In this document: piece by piece, positions 1 to 9,949 of the stretch
How positions within the stretch are numbered: position 1 is the first letter of the stretch
Layout of the letters: each line of letters opens with the position of its first letter
Assembly (NCBI GenBank): GCA_040224245.1
Contig: JBEGIR010000012.1
Span: 1 to 64,000, forward strand
DNA length: 64,000 nt
Direction: 5' to 3'
Source of the DNA: Puniceicoccaceae bacterium
GTDB lineage: Bacteria > Verrucomicrobiota > Verrucomicrobiia > Opitutales > JAFGAQ01
The notes under the pieces: generated by a model
Databases searched by the model: none
Told to the model about the DNA's origin: nothing
The model's input: the letters and a program-made list of their open reading frames with translations, nothing else
Program-made: the position numbers and the translations under genes

Positions 1-381
1 AAGCGAGGAACCCACCTGTGGAACGTACATCGCGTCTTTCACGATGTCATCAAGCAGGAGAAAAATCCCAAATCACTCATGTCCACGCTCAATCGCCTCT
101 ATCCCCATCTCTCAGCACTGCCCCTGCCAGAGGCACTCAAAAAGGACCATGACAACATGCTGATGACGCTCAACCGTATCACCAACGACCTTTCTTTCAT
201 CGATGTGCATGAAATGATCGGCGACGATCCGGAGGATCATCTGCATCAAATCATGGACTTTTTCTCCCGACATCAGCGCGAATCAGAAAAACTCTCCCAA
301 CTCATCCAGACCTACCTTGAGCTGTTTGAAACCTATATTCGCGAGCTGACGGAGGATGAGGTCTTCGAGTTTGAACTCTAG
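1..381 (+). CDS. hypothetical protein, 3' part only
   Basis: An open frame runs from the first base of the window to a TAG at 379-381, so only the last 126 residues are present and the true start lies upstream. The visible part is hydrophilic and looks helical, with no predicted membrane segment. The C-terminus is very acidic (ends ...DEVFEFEL). I do not recognise the family. An ATG at position 79 could be an internal start, but the open frame upstream of it favours a gene cut by the window edge. The 165 bp between this stop and the next gene show no clear terminator. It is on the same strand as the ATP-grasp cluster, but nothing in it shows a functional link. Confidence 0.6.
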   Translation, partial: KRGTHLWNVHRVFHDVIKQEKNPKSLMSTLNRLYPHLSALPLPEALKKDHDNMLMTLNRITNDLSFIDVHEMIGDDPEDHLHQIMDFFSRHQRESEKLSQLIQTYLELFETYIRELTEDEVFEFEL

Positions 382-546
382 TCGATGCAACAATTACCGC
401 CTTCCCATCGCATACTTTGGGCCAGGTTTGCATAACTTGGAACCACCCCAGACACACCACCCCTGCTCGTACAACATCCGTACTGCCCCACGACTCGGCA
501 CAGGAATTGCTCAAACACGACGGCTCTCACCATCCATTCCCATGCC

Positions 547-1998
547 GTGCCTTTCATGAATCTTGATCACTACCAAACCGACGCGTTTTATGACGAGATG
601 TTTGAATCCCAGGGGGTTCCCCGCCCGCACTATCGAAACTTGCTCGAACGCCTGAGTGAACTCTCGACCGAAGCCTTTCACCAGAAGCGGGAATCCGTCG
701 ACCTGTCCTTTCTGCGGCAGGGGATCACTTTCACCGTTTACGGGGAAGAGGAGGGAACTGAAAAGATTTTCCCGTTTGATTTGATCCCCCGCATCATTCC
801 CAACTCCGAGTGGGAACACCTCAAGAAAGGACTCGAACAGCGCATCATCGCGCTCAATCTTTTCCTTCATGACATCTATCATGAACAGCAGATCATCCGC
901 GATGGAGTGATCCCCAAGCACTACATTCTTTCCGCACGCCACTATCGCCCCGAGTTCCAGAATATCAAGGTGCTCAAAGACATTTACATCCACATCTGCG
1001 GAACTGACATGATTCGGGATGAGAACGGGGAATACCTCGTGCTTGAGGATAACGCACGCTCTCCGTCAGGAGTTTCCTACATGCTCGAAAACCGCCAGGC
1101 ACTCAAACGCGCCTTCCCCAATTTTTTCCCGCGAGCCGGCGTGCGCAGCAATCTCGATTATCCCGCCCATCTGCTCTCTGTTCTGCAACACATTGCTCCA
1201 GAATCCGCATCGGATACCCCGGTGATCGCCCTGCTCACTCCGGGAGTCTACAACAGTGCGTATTTTGAACACTGCTTCCTCGCCAGGCAAATGGGCATCC
1301 ATATTGTCGAAGGACGAGATCTGGTCGTGCAAAATCACAAGGTCTTCATGCGCACCATCTCGGGGCTTCAGCAGGTGGATGTGCTCTACCGGCGCATCGA
1401 CGATGATTTTCTGGATCCAACCGTCTTTCGCCCCGACTCCGTGCTCGGAGTTCCCGGTCTGGTAGAAGCCTACCGCCGAGGAAACGTGGGTCTGGCAAAC
1501 TGCATCGGAACAGGCGTTGCCGACGACAAGGTCATCTACGCTTTCGTGCCTGCAATCATCCGCTACTACCTCGATCAGGATCCCATCCTCAACAACGTGG
1601 AGACCTGGATCCCCGCTGAGGGGAACAATCTGGACTATGTGCTCACAAACATGTCGAAGCTCGTGGTTAAGGCGGCCAACGAATCCGGCGGTTACGGCAT
1701 GCTCATCGGTCCCCAAGCTTCCCGCAGCGAGATCGAATCCTTTCGGGAGCGGGTTAAAAAAGATCCGCGCAATTTCATCGCCCAAACCCCCATTTCACTC
1801 TCACGCCACCCGACCTGGTGTGGGGATCGCTTCGAAGGTCGTCACATCGACCTTCGTCCCTATGTGCTCTATGGAGACAAGGTCCGGATCACCCCTGGAG
1901 GGCTAACCCGGGTAGCACTCAAAAAGGGTTCACTCGTTGTCAACTCCTCCCAGGGCGGAGGCAGCAAGGACACCTGGGTGCTCTATGGTGACTCCTGA
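547..1998 (+). CDS. circularly permuted ATP-grasp protein (COG2308 type, DUF404/DUF407)
   Basis: The 483-residue protein has the length and motifs of circularly permuted type-2 ATP-grasp proteins. Visible motifs are [10 protein letters not shown] at about residues 166-175, a lysine-containing [12 protein letters not shown] near 373-386, and [13 protein letters not shown] near 432-444. ATP-grasp enzymes join a carboxylate to an amine through an acyl-phosphate. This subfamily is predicted, but not shown, to be a peptide ligase. It is the first gene of a plus-strand cluster with alpha-E and transglutaminase genes, its usual partners. The start is GTG at 547; an ATG at 556 is an alternative. A second copy lies at 6479 with a different active-site motif. 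Confidence 0.9.
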   Translation: MPFMNLDHYQTDAFYDEMFESQGVPRPHYRNLLERLSELSTEAFHQKRESVDLSFLRQGITFTVYGEEEGTEKIFPFDLIPRIIPNSEWEHLKKGLEQRIIALNLFLHDIYHEQQIIRDGVIPKHYILSARHYRPEFQNIKVLKDIYIHICGTDMIRDENGEYLVLEDNARSPSGVSYMLENRQALKRAFPNFFPRAGVRSNLDYPAHLLSVLQHIAPESASDTPVIALLTPGVYNSAYFEHCFLARQMGIHIVEGRDLVVQNHKVFMRTISGLQQVDVLYRRIDDDFLDPTVFRPDSVLGVPGLVEAYRRGNVGLANCIGTGVADDKVIYAFVPAIIRYYLDQDPILNNVETWIPAEGNNLDYVLTNMSKLVVKAANESGGYGMLIGPQASRSEIESFRERVKKDPRNFIAQTPISLSRHPTWCGDRFEGRHIDLRPYVLYGDKVRITPGGLTRVALKKGSLVVNSSQGGGSKDTWVLYGDS

Positions 1999-2039
1999 CC
2001 CACAAGAACTTTCACCCGCCGCTTGACCACCCGATTATC

Positions 2040-3068
2040 ATGATGCTCTGCCGCGTTGCCGATTCCCTGTTCTGGATGTCCCGCTACATCGAACGTGCCG
2101 AAAACACGGTGCGTTTGGTTGATGTGAATCTGCAGATCCTGCTCGAAACCGATGGTGCCAATCGAGAAACCATCGCCACCTTCTGGCATCCCATCATCGA
2201 AAGTACTGGGGATTTGCCCATTTACAGCCAGCTGTACCAGGATTTTGAAAGTCAATCCGTCATGGAATACCTCACGTTCTCCCGTGAGAACCCGAGTTCG
2301 GTGATCAGTTGCATCGCAGCTGCCCGCGAAAATGCTCGCATGATTCGGGATCAACTCTCGGAGGACATGTGGGAAATCATCAACCGCTGCTATCTCTTTC
2401 TCAAACACACCGACCCCAAGCAGATCTGGAGTTCCGGTCCCTATGCCTTCTACAAGGAAATCCGTGAGTATTCAAACCTGTTTCAGGGCGTCACCGAATC
2501 CACCTTCCCTCATGCGGTTGGCTACGAGTTCATCCAAGCCGGACGTTTTCTCGAGCGCGCCGACAAGACAGGACGCATCCTGCGTGCAAAGATTTTGCTG
2601 GACCATTTCTGGGGTGACCAGGAAGTCATCAATCCACTGGATGCGGCCCAGTGGCTGTCGGTCCTGCGTGCGTGCAGTGCAGAGGGAGCCTTTCAACAGA
2701 TGCACTCACAGCGCTTGGAAGGGGATGACATTGTGGAGTTCCTGGCATTGTCGCGCTATTTCCCACGCTCCATCCGCTTTTGCGTCAGCCAGCTGCAACG
2801 ACACATGCACGCGATCTCCCAATGCCCGCTCACCCATTTTTCGAACGAAGCCGAACGAAAGTGCGGCATCCTGCTCTCCAAGCTCAACTACTGCCGCATT
2901 GAGGAGATCACAGGGGTCCGCACAGATCCGTTTCTCAATGATGTACACCGGATGCTGGATGAGATCGCCATCGAACTGAACAATCACTACATGTTCTTTC
3001 CCATCGTCGATCCCGCACTCGCAACAGAATCGGTCGAGCCACCATCCGAACAGCAGCAGTCGCTCTGA
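2040..3068 (+). CDS. alpha-E domain protein (DUF403, COG2307)
   Basis: The 342-residue protein begins with the characteristic alpha-E motif (LFWMSRYIERAENT, residues 10-23) and appears all-helical throughout. Alpha-E proteins have no demonstrated enzymatic activity. They are found next to COG2308 ATP-grasp and transglutaminase genes and are thought to be a structural or substrate-binding partner. It starts 41 bp after the ATP-grasp gene and is followed 45 bp later by the transglutaminase-DUF2126 gene, so the three probably share a transcript. A second alpha-E domain is fused to the C-terminus of the protein at 6479-8962, so the cluster holds a split pair and a fused version of the same two modules. 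Confidence 0.9.
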   Translation: MMLCRVADSLFWMSRYIERAENTVRLVDVNLQILLETDGANRETIATFWHPIIESTGDLPIYSQLYQDFESQSVMEYLTFSRENPSSVISCIAAARENARMIRDQLSEDMWEIINRCYLFLKHTDPKQIWSSGPYAFYKEIREYSNLFQGVTESTFPHAVGYEFIQAGRFLERADKTGRILRAKILLDHFWGDQEVINPLDAAQWLSVLRACSAEGAFQQMHSQRLEGDDIVEFLALSRYFPRSIRFCVSQLQRHMHAISQCPLTHFSNEAERKCGILLSKLNYCRIEEITGVRTDPFLNDVHRMLDEIAIELNNHYMFFPIVDPALATESVEPPSEQQQSL

Positions 3069-3113
3069 ACGTTCCAACACACAGCAGCATACCCCATTTT
3101 TCAACGTTCCGCC

Positions 3114-6100
3114 ATGGCCATCCACGTTGCACTCACTCACACAACCCACTACCGCTACGAACGGCCCACGTCCCTTTCGCCCCAGACCATTCGCCTGCGT
3201 CCCGCTCCCCATTGCAAAACGCAACTCCACAGTTATTCACTTGAGATTCTTCCACGCGAACACTTCATCAACTGGCAACAGGACCCCTACAACAACTACC
3301 TCGCCCGTGTCGTTTTTCCTGAGAAAATCCCTGAGTTCAAGGTGACCGTCAATCTCGTCGCCGAACTCTCCGTCTACAACCCCTTTGATTTTTTTCTCGA
3401 ACCCAGTTACGAACGCTTTGCCGAGCGCAGCATCGATCCCGAACTGCAATCCCAACTCGCAATCTATTCCCTCCAGGCAAAACCGAGCGAGCCGTTGCGT
3501 GACTATCAGCGCAGTCTGCCGAAACCACCCCCAAACACAGTGGACTTTCTGGTGCAGCTCAATGCACAGCTTCAGAAGGACATCGCTTACACCATCCGTC
3601 TCGAACCCGGCATTCAAACTCCCGACGAAACGCTCAAGCTCCGAACAGGCTCCTGCCGGGATTCCGCCTGGTTGCTGATCCACCTGCTGCGTATCTACGG
3701 CTTCGCTGCTCGTTTTGTCTCGGGCTACCTCATCCAGCTCACGCCCGATGAAAAATCACTCGATGGTCCAAGCGGAACCGATGTCGATTTCACCGACTTG
3801 CACGCCTGGGTGGAAGTTTACCTGCCCGGTGCAGGATGGATCGGACTCGACCCCACTTCGGGCCTGTTTGCCGGGGAAGGACACATCCCACTCGCCTGTG
3901 CCCCCGATCCCCAATTTGCCGCTCCCATCACGGGGGCACTCGAGCGCGTCGAAACCCAATTTGATTTTGACATGCGGATCCAACGGGTGAGGGAAGTTCC
4001 GCGGGTCTCCCTTCCCTACACCGATGAAGCCTGGCAACGTCTCTACGAACTCGGGGAGCGCATTGATGAACGCATCCATCAGAGCGACCTCCGCCTGACC
4101 ATGGGAGGAGAACCCACGTTCGTCTCCCTTGACGACATGGAAAGCCCAGAGTGGAACACCAGTGCCGTCGGTGCACACAAACTTGACCTCTCGGCAAAGC
4201 TCCTACGCAAGCTCTGGTTGCGCTTTGGGAAGGGTGGATTCCTGCATCACGGTCAGGGCAAATGGTACCCGGGTGAGTCCCTCCCACGCTGGGCATTTAC
4301 CTGTTATTGGAGCAAGGATGGCACCGTGTTGTGGCACCATCCCGAGCTGCTCGCCGACATCGAAAAGGACTACGGGCACACTCAGGAGCTTGCCGAGCGC
4401 TTCGCACGTACACTCGCTCACGTTTTGCAAGTGCGCGTCGACACCCTCATGCCCGCCTATGAGGATACGTTTTATTATCTCTGGAAGGAGCGCAAACTTC
4501 CCAACAATGTCGATCCGGTCAACAATCAGCTCAAGGATCCGGAAGAACGACGACGTCTGGCCCGTCTGTTTGAGTCAGAACTCGACTGCCCCAAGGGCTG
4601 GGTGCTGCCCCTTCAAAAAATGTGGCAGGCCCGACAGGTATGGGTGAGTACTCCGTGGCCGCTCCGCCAAGCACACTTGTTTCTGACTCCGGGGGATTCT
4701 CCCATCGGCCTGCGTCTCCCGCTGGACTCCCTGCCATGGACGCGCAGCAACGACTACCCCTACGTGGTGCATCGCGATCCCCTGAGCAGCTCAGGTGAAG
4801 CGCTCGATCCGCCCACCCCCCGTTTTCAGTCCTATCATTCACGGGCTCGTCGCGTGGTCGAGGCGGAAGAGGCACAAATCCCCCTCGACGATACCAAACC
4901 CGCAAACCCATCAGATCCCGATGTGCTTGCCCGTACTGCCATCTGCGTCGAACCGCGCAACGGAAAGCTTTGTGTCTTTCTTCCACCCGTTGCGACCCTG
5001 GAGGATTACCTCGACCTGGTCGCTGCAGTGGAAGCAACCGCGCTAAGTCTGAACTGTCCCATCATCCTAGAAGGCGAAAAACCTCCCTTCGATCCCCGCA
5101 TCGCAAGCTTCAGTGTCACACCCGACCCAGGTGTGATTGAGGTCAATATCCAACCCACACACTCCTGGAGGGAACTGGCATACCTGACCACAAGCCTGTA
5201 CGAAGACGCCCGGCAATGCCGTCTGGGAAGCAGCAAATTCATGCTCGACGGTCGACACACAGGCACTGGCGGCGGCAATCATATTGTTCTGGGGGGCGCC
5301 ACACCCGAGGACTCGCCCTTTCTGCGACGCCCGGATCTGTTGCGCAGCATGATCGCATACTGGCATCATCATCCCAGTCTCTCTTACCTGTTTTCGTCCA
5401 TGTTCATCGGTCCGACCAGTCAGAGTCCGCGCATCGATGAAGCCCGGGATGACAGCCTCTACGAAATGGAAATCGCATTTCGCGAGGTCGACTCACACCG
5501 GGACTACTATCCACCCTGGCTGACTGATCGTCTCTTCCGCAACCTGCTCACCGACGTCACGGGCAATACTCACCGGGCCGAATTCTGCATCGACAAACTT
5601 TACAATCCCGATGCCTCCAACGGCCGCTTGGGGCTGCTCGAATTGCGTTCCTTTGAAATGCCGCCGAGCGCACGCATGAGCCTCGCCCAAAACCTGCTGT
5701 TGCGTGCATTGGTCACGCACTTCTGGGAAAAACCCTACGATCCACGTCGCCTGATTCGCTGGGGGACCGATCTGCACGACCGCATGATGTTGCCACACTA
5801 CCTTTGGGAGGACCTGCTCGATGTGCTCGCAGACCTTCAGGCCAACGCCCTTCCATTCGAAGCAGAGTGGTACAAAGCCCACCTCGAATTCCGCTGTCCA
5901 ATCCTCGGCCAATTCGAATACCGGGACATGCAGTTCGAGTTGCGCCAGGCGCTCGAACCCTGGCATGTTCTGGGAGAAGAGGGCATGGCGGGCGGAACTG
6001 TGCGCTACGTCGATTCATCCCTCGAGCGAGTGCAAATCCGAAGTTCCGGCCTGCTCAGCGACCGCTATGTACTCACCTGCAACCGGCAGCGTATTCCTCT

Positions 6101-6440
6101 GCGATCCACCGGTACCGTCGGCGAATGCATTGGTTCCATTCGTTTTCGCGCCTGGCAGCCAGCTGCAGCGCTGCATCCCACACTGCCAGTGGATGCACCC
6201 CTGGTCATTGACCTTGTCGATACCTGGAACGGCCGTGCTGTGGCGGGATGTCGCTACCACGTCTCTCACCCCGGAGGGCGCAATTATGAAGTCTTCCCGG
6301 TCAATGCGTATGAAGCAGAAAGTCGCCGACTCAGCCGCTTCGAGCCTTTCGGTTATTCCATCGAACCCTATTTGATCATTCCCGAAGTGAAACATTCCGT
6401 TGATTTTCCCGGAACCTTGGACTTACGTAGGTTCAACTGA
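3114..6440 (+). CDS. transglutaminase-like / DUF2126 fusion protein
   Basis: This 1108-residue protein has two parts. Residues 1-280 are a bacterial transglutaminase-like domain with its N-terminal beta region. The catalytic triad is visible: Cys181 (GSCRDSA), His230 (DLHAWVEVY) and Asp246 (GLDPTSG). From about residue 320 to the end is a DUF2126 region, starting around LRLTMGGEPTFVS. Transglutaminase-fold enzymes cleave or form amide bonds through the cysteine. DUF2126 has no established activity. There is no signal peptide or membrane segment, so it is probably cytoplasmic. The fusion is known in this family. With the ATP-grasp and alpha-E neighbours it suggests a peptide-making or peptide-trimming pathway, which is inference. 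Confidence 0.92.
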   Translation: MAIHVALTHTTHYRYERPTSLSPQTIRLRPAPHCKTQLHSYSLEILPREHFINWQQDPYNNYLARVVFPEKIPEFKVTVNLVAELSVYNPFDFFLEPSYERFAERSIDPELQSQLAIYSLQAKPSEPLRDYQRSLPKPPPNTVDFLVQLNAQLQKDIAYTIRLEPGIQTPDETLKLRTGSCRDSAWLLIHLLRIYGFAARFVSGYLIQLTPDEKSLDGPSGTDVDFTDLHAWVEVYLPGAGWIGLDPTSGLFAGEGHIPLACAPDPQFAAPITGALERVETQFDFDMRIQRVREVPRVSLPYTDEAWQRLYELGERIDERIHQSDLRLTMGGEPTFVSLDDMESPEWNTSAVGAHKLDLSAKLLRKLWLRFGKGGFLHHGQGKWYPGESLPRWAFTCYWSKDGTVLWHHPELLADIEKDYGHTQELAERFARTLAHVLQVRVDTLMPAYEDTFYYLWKERKLPNNVDPVNNQLKDPEERRRLARLFESELDCPKGWVLPLQKMWQARQVWVSTPWPLRQAHLFLTPGDSPIGLRLPLDSLPWTRSNDYPYVVHRDPLSSSGEALDPPTPRFQSYHSRARRVVEAEEAQIPLDDTKPANPSDPDVLARTAICVEPRNGKLCVFLPPVATLEDYLDLVAAVEATALSLNCPIILEGEKPPFDPRIASFSVTPDPGVIEVNIQPTHSWRELAYLTTSLYEDARQCRLGSSKFMLDGRHTGTGGGNHIVLGGATPEDSPFLRRPDLLRSMIAYWHHHPSLSYLFSSMFIGPTSQSPRIDEARDDSLYEMEIAFREVDSHRDYYPPWLTDRLFRNLLTDVTGNTHRAEFCIDKLYNPDASNGRLGLLELRSFEMPPSARMSLAQNLLLRALVTHFWEKPYDPRRLIRWGTDLHDRMMLPHYLWEDLLDVLADLQANALPFEAEWYKAHLEFRCPILGQFEYRDMQFELRQALEPWHVLGEEGMAGGTVRYVDSSLERVQIRSSGLLSDRYVLTCNRQRIPLRSTGTVGECIGSIRFRAWQPAAALHPTLPVDAPLVIDLVDTWNGRAVAGCRYHVSHPGGRNYEVFPVNAYEAESRRLSRFEPFGYSIEPYLIIPEVKHSVDFPGTLDLRRFN

Positions 6441-6478
6441 ACTGCCGTTTCCACGCACAGGTTTGTTTTCGTGATTGA

Positions 6479-8962
6479 ATGATCCCACACCCGATACTCG
6501 ATTCATACGCCAATCATGCCACTGACTATGATGAATACCACGATGCATCGGGAACCATCCGTCCGATCTGGCAATCCATCACAGATCGGCTGAGGCAACT
6601 CCAACCCGCAGAGTTCGAGCGCCGAAACCAACTTTTGCGGCGCTTGATCACCGAAAACGGCATCACCTACAACGTCTACTCTGACGCTGAGATGAGTCGG
6701 CAATGGGGCATGGATTTACTGCCCCTGGTATTCTCCAAAACAGAGTGGCAGCGCATCGAGGCCGGACTCCGCCAGCGCGCGGAGCTGATCAATCAGTGCC
6801 TGAAGGATCTCTACGGCCCGCAGGAGGCACTCCTGCATGGCATTCTGCCACCCCACCTCGTCTATGCCAATCCCGCCTTTCTTCGACCCTGCCACGGTAT
6901 CGAACCAGTGGGAGGGGATTGGGTAAATCTCTACGCCGCCGATATCGCACGCTCCCCCGATGGAAACTGGTGGATCCTCAATGATCGCATTGAAGCCGCA
7001 TCAGGCATGGGTTACGTGCTCGAAAACCGATTGCTCTCCAACCGCCTCTTTCCCGAACTCTTTCGCGAGCAGCCGATCAAACGCCTGCATCCGTTTTATG
7101 ATGGCTTCAACGAGTGCATCAGCAACCTCCACCCCGCATCTGAGCGGGGTCAGCGAGTCGCATTGCTGACCCCGGGACCCGCCAACGAAACCTTCTTCGA
7201 ACAATCGTTTCTTTCAAAAAACCTTGGTTTTCAGCTCGTGGAAGGAGCCGATCTCACGGTTCGTGATAACACACTCTTTTACAAGACCCTCAAGGGCATT
7301 GTCCCGATACGCAATCTGCTGCGCAGATTGGACTCTGACTGGTGCGATCCGCTCGAACTGCGCAATGAATCACTACTCGGCGTACCCGGTTTGCTCCAAT
7401 GCCTGCGCAGTGGTCAATTGAGCATGATGAATGGACTGGGAACCGGACTCATGGAAACGGTAGCCATGCCTGCTTTCATGGAAAACCTCTGTCAATTTCA
7501 CCGTTCTGAAAGCTTACTGCTGCCCTCGGTTGCGACCTGGTGGTGCGGGCAGCCCGCAGAATTTTCCTACGTGATGCAGCATCTTCAGGAGTTGGTGATC
7601 AAACCCACCTTCCGCCAGCACTCCGAGTCGGCCGTTTTTGGCCCGGCATTGAGCAAATCCGAACTCCGTGCGCTGCGGGAGCGGATCGAGCGCACACCCG
7701 AACGCTACTGCGCCCAACAAATTGTCTCACGTGCAACCGCTCCCGCCTATCATGACGAACAGCTCCACCCCCATCACTTCCTCATCCGCGTCTACCTCAC
7801 CCGGATGAACGGACAATTCCACATGATGCCGGGAGGGCTGGCACGCATCGCACCCACACCCGGATCTCAAAACGTATCGATGCAGCACGGTGCCATCAGC
7901 AAAGACGTCTGGATTCTTGATGAGGCGCGCAAAGGTTCGAGAGCAGCCACACTCCCCCGTCAACTGGCAGAGAGCACACTTCCCCCCATCGAAGACAACC
8001 TTTCGAGTCGCACCGCCAACAACCTCTACTGGTTTGGCCGTTACATTGAGCGTGTTGAATGCCTGGCACGCCAACTCCACATTCTCATGCAAACCCTCAC
8101 AGAGGATGTTCACAACGCCACCCTGGCAAACCTCCATGCCTTTTTGTCAGTGCTGCTGTCTGAAGAAGAACTTCAATCCCTTCAGGCAACGGAATCCACT
8201 CGCGAACAACTGACGGTACTCGATGCATTGCTGACTCGCTGTGTTTCAGATCCAAACCACCCCAACTCTCTTGCCAGTGATCTCAACCACGTGCGGCGCA
8301 TTGCATTTCACCTCAAGGATCGCCTGTCCACCGACAGCTGGCAGATTCTGAGTCACCTGCAGCAGATCTCAACGGATACCCCCGGCACGAAGGGTGCGAG
8401 CATCCTGCACGAACACAGCATGGATGTGCTCGATCATACACTCGATTCACTGGCTGCCTTTTCAGGGAAGACCGCAGAGAACATGGTGCGCACTCTCGGC
8501 TGGCAGTTCCTGATGCTGGGGAAACGCCTCGAGCGCAGCTATCAGCTCATCGATTTGCTTCGCAGTTCACTCATCGAAAATCCCAACCCGGAGGAAGAAC
8601 ACCTGCAATTGCTGCTGCAATACGCCGACAGTACCATCACCTATCGCAACCGCCATCTCAATGCCATCGACCCGATCCGCGTCTTCACCCTCTTGCTCAA
8701 GGATGCTGGCAATCCACGTTCGCTGACCTTCATGGTCGAACACATCATTCAACACCTTGGCAAACTGCCCTGGCGCACCCAGTCTGGAGAATCTCACAAC
8801 GAATCGAGCCAGCGTCTGAGCGTGCAGTTGATCGAAGCCATGAGTCGCCTGAATGCCGAAACATTGATTCGCTGCAAAGCAGCGGACCCCTTCAATCCCA
8901 TCACCAGTGCGCTCGACGAACTTCACCTGCTGATCGAACAGCGCTTTTTTGCCAATACCTGA
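6479..8962 (+). CDS. fused circularly permuted ATP-grasp / alpha-E protein
   Basis: The 827-residue protein joins a COG2308-type ATP-grasp domain (about residues 1-480) to an alpha-E domain (about 505-827, starting near ANNLYWFGRYIERVE). It is a paralogue of the two separate proteins at 547 and 2040. Its active-site loop reads LNDRIEAASG (167-176) where the first paralogue has [10 protein letters not shown], so the two ligases probably act on different substrates or steps. The fusion suggests the two domains act as one unit. It starts with ATG 38 bp after the DUF2126 gene. The in-frame GTG-like triplet just upstream is cut by a stop, which supports this start. Confidence 0.92.
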   Translation: MIPHPILDSYANHATDYDEYHDASGTIRPIWQSITDRLRQLQPAEFERRNQLLRRLITENGITYNVYSDAEMSRQWGMDLLPLVFSKTEWQRIEAGLRQRAELINQCLKDLYGPQEALLHGILPPHLVYANPAFLRPCHGIEPVGGDWVNLYAADIARSPDGNWWILNDRIEAASGMGYVLENRLLSNRLFPELFREQPIKRLHPFYDGFNECISNLHPASERGQRVALLTPGPANETFFEQSFLSKNLGFQLVEGADLTVRDNTLFYKTLKGIVPIRNLLRRLDSDWCDPLELRNESLLGVPGLLQCLRSGQLSMMNGLGTGLMETVAMPAFMENLCQFHRSESLLLPSVATWWCGQPAEFSYVMQHLQELVIKPTFRQHSESAVFGPALSKSELRALRERIERTPERYCAQQIVSRATAPAYHDEQLHPHHFLIRVYLTRMNGQFHMMPGGLARIAPTPGSQNVSMQHGAISKDVWILDEARKGSRAATLPRQLAESTLPPIEDNLSSRTANNLYWFGRYIERVECLARQLHILMQTLTEDVHNATLANLHAFLSVLLSEEELQSLQATESTREQLTVLDALLTRCVSDPNHPNSLASDLNHVRRIAFHLKDRLSTDSWQILSHLQQISTDTPGTKGASILHEHSMDVLDHTLDSLAAFSGKTAENMVRTLGWQFLMLGKRLERSYQLIDLLRSSLIENPNPEEEHLQLLLQYADSTITYRNRHLNAIDPIRVFTLLLKDAGNPRSLTFMVEHIIQHLGKLPWRTQSGESHNESSQRLSVQLIEAMSRLNAETLIRCKAADPFNPITSALDELHLLIEQRFFANT

Positions 8963-8974
8963 TCTTCTGCTGCC

Positions 8975-9946
8975 ATGAGTTCTGCTTCGCCAGTCAACCC
9001 TTCCCCTTATTCTTTTCCTTTCGCTGAATACCGGGTCAAACACCGAACCACTTACGACTACACCTATCCCGTCTCCCTCTCCTATCACACCCTGCACCTC
9101 AAACCCCGCAACTGGTCCGGCGTACAGCACATTTCCGATTTCTCAATTGAAATGGATCCCGATCCCATGGACTTCACCGAAAACAGGGATTTTTTCGGAA
9201 ACTCCGTTCATTCGTTCTCCATTCAGGAACCTCATGAGCGCTTCTCCGTGCTCACGCAATTCAATGCGCGCGTGATTTCAAATCCGGCGCCCATTGATGA
9301 ACTGACGATTAACTGCGCACAGGTGCGAAACGCTCTGCACGGAGACACCAGCTTTCGCATGCTCCAGGCTCTCCAGTTTATTTATCCCTCGCCTCAGACT
9401 CACGCCGATCCCGCTATCGCGGAATGGGCTGCTGCGTTCTTCCCCGATCAGCGGCCTTTCATGGAGGCCGTTCTGGAGTTCAATCATGCACTCAAGTCCG
9501 AGATTGCCTTTGATCCCGCAGCGACCGAAATCACCACTTCCGTGAGCGAGGTTTTTGCGATGAAGCGCGGCGTCTGTCAGGACTTCGCACACCTCATGAT
9601 TGCCGCCCTGCGCAGCCAGGATCTCCCGGCACGCTATGTGAGCGGCTACATCCTGACCCACCCCCGTCCGGGTGAACCTCGCCTTGAGGGTGCCGATGCA
9701 TCCCATGCATGGGTATCGGTCTTTGTCCCTGGCTACGGCTGGATCGATCTCGACCCCACCAACGATCTGCTCGTGAACGACCAGCACATCCGCATTGCAG
9801 TAGGGCGCGATTTTGATGATATCAGCCTGATCAAGGGTTCGGTCACTGGTGGAGGCACCTCGACCCTTGCGGTGGAGGTAACGGTATGGCCCATTGATGA
9901 TGCGTCCAGGCGCATCACGCATCCCGATCTGAGTTACAGCGAATAA
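8975..9946 (+). CDS. transglutaminase-like protein
   Basis: This 323-residue protein is a stand-alone transglutaminase-family enzyme (COG1305 type). The N-terminal beta-rich region is followed by a papain-like core with Cys201 (RGVCQDFAH), His244 (ASHAWVSVF) and Asp260 (DLDPTND). It starts 12 bp after the ATP-grasp/alpha-E fusion and ends 3 bp before a transporter gene, so it is clearly in the same operon. There is no signal peptide, so a cytoplasmic role is likely. With the larger DUF2126 fusion, the cluster has two transglutaminase-type active sites, matching its two ATP-grasp sites. The substrate is unknown. Confidence 0.92.
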   Translation: MSSASPVNPSPYSFPFAEYRVKHRTTYDYTYPVSLSYHTLHLKPRNWSGVQHISDFSIEMDPDPMDFTENRDFFGNSVHSFSIQEPHERFSVLTQFNARVISNPAPIDELTINCAQVRNALHGDTSFRMLQALQFIYPSPQTHADPAIAEWAAAFFPDQRPFMEAVLEFNHALKSEIAFDPAATEITTSVSEVFAMKRGVCQDFAHLMIAALRSQDLPARYVSGYILTHPRPGEPRLEGADASHAWVSVFVPGYGWIDLDPTNDLLVNDQHIRIAVGRDFDDISLIKGSVTGGGTSTLAVEVTVWPIDDASRRITHPDLSYSE

Positions 9947-9949
9947 TCC

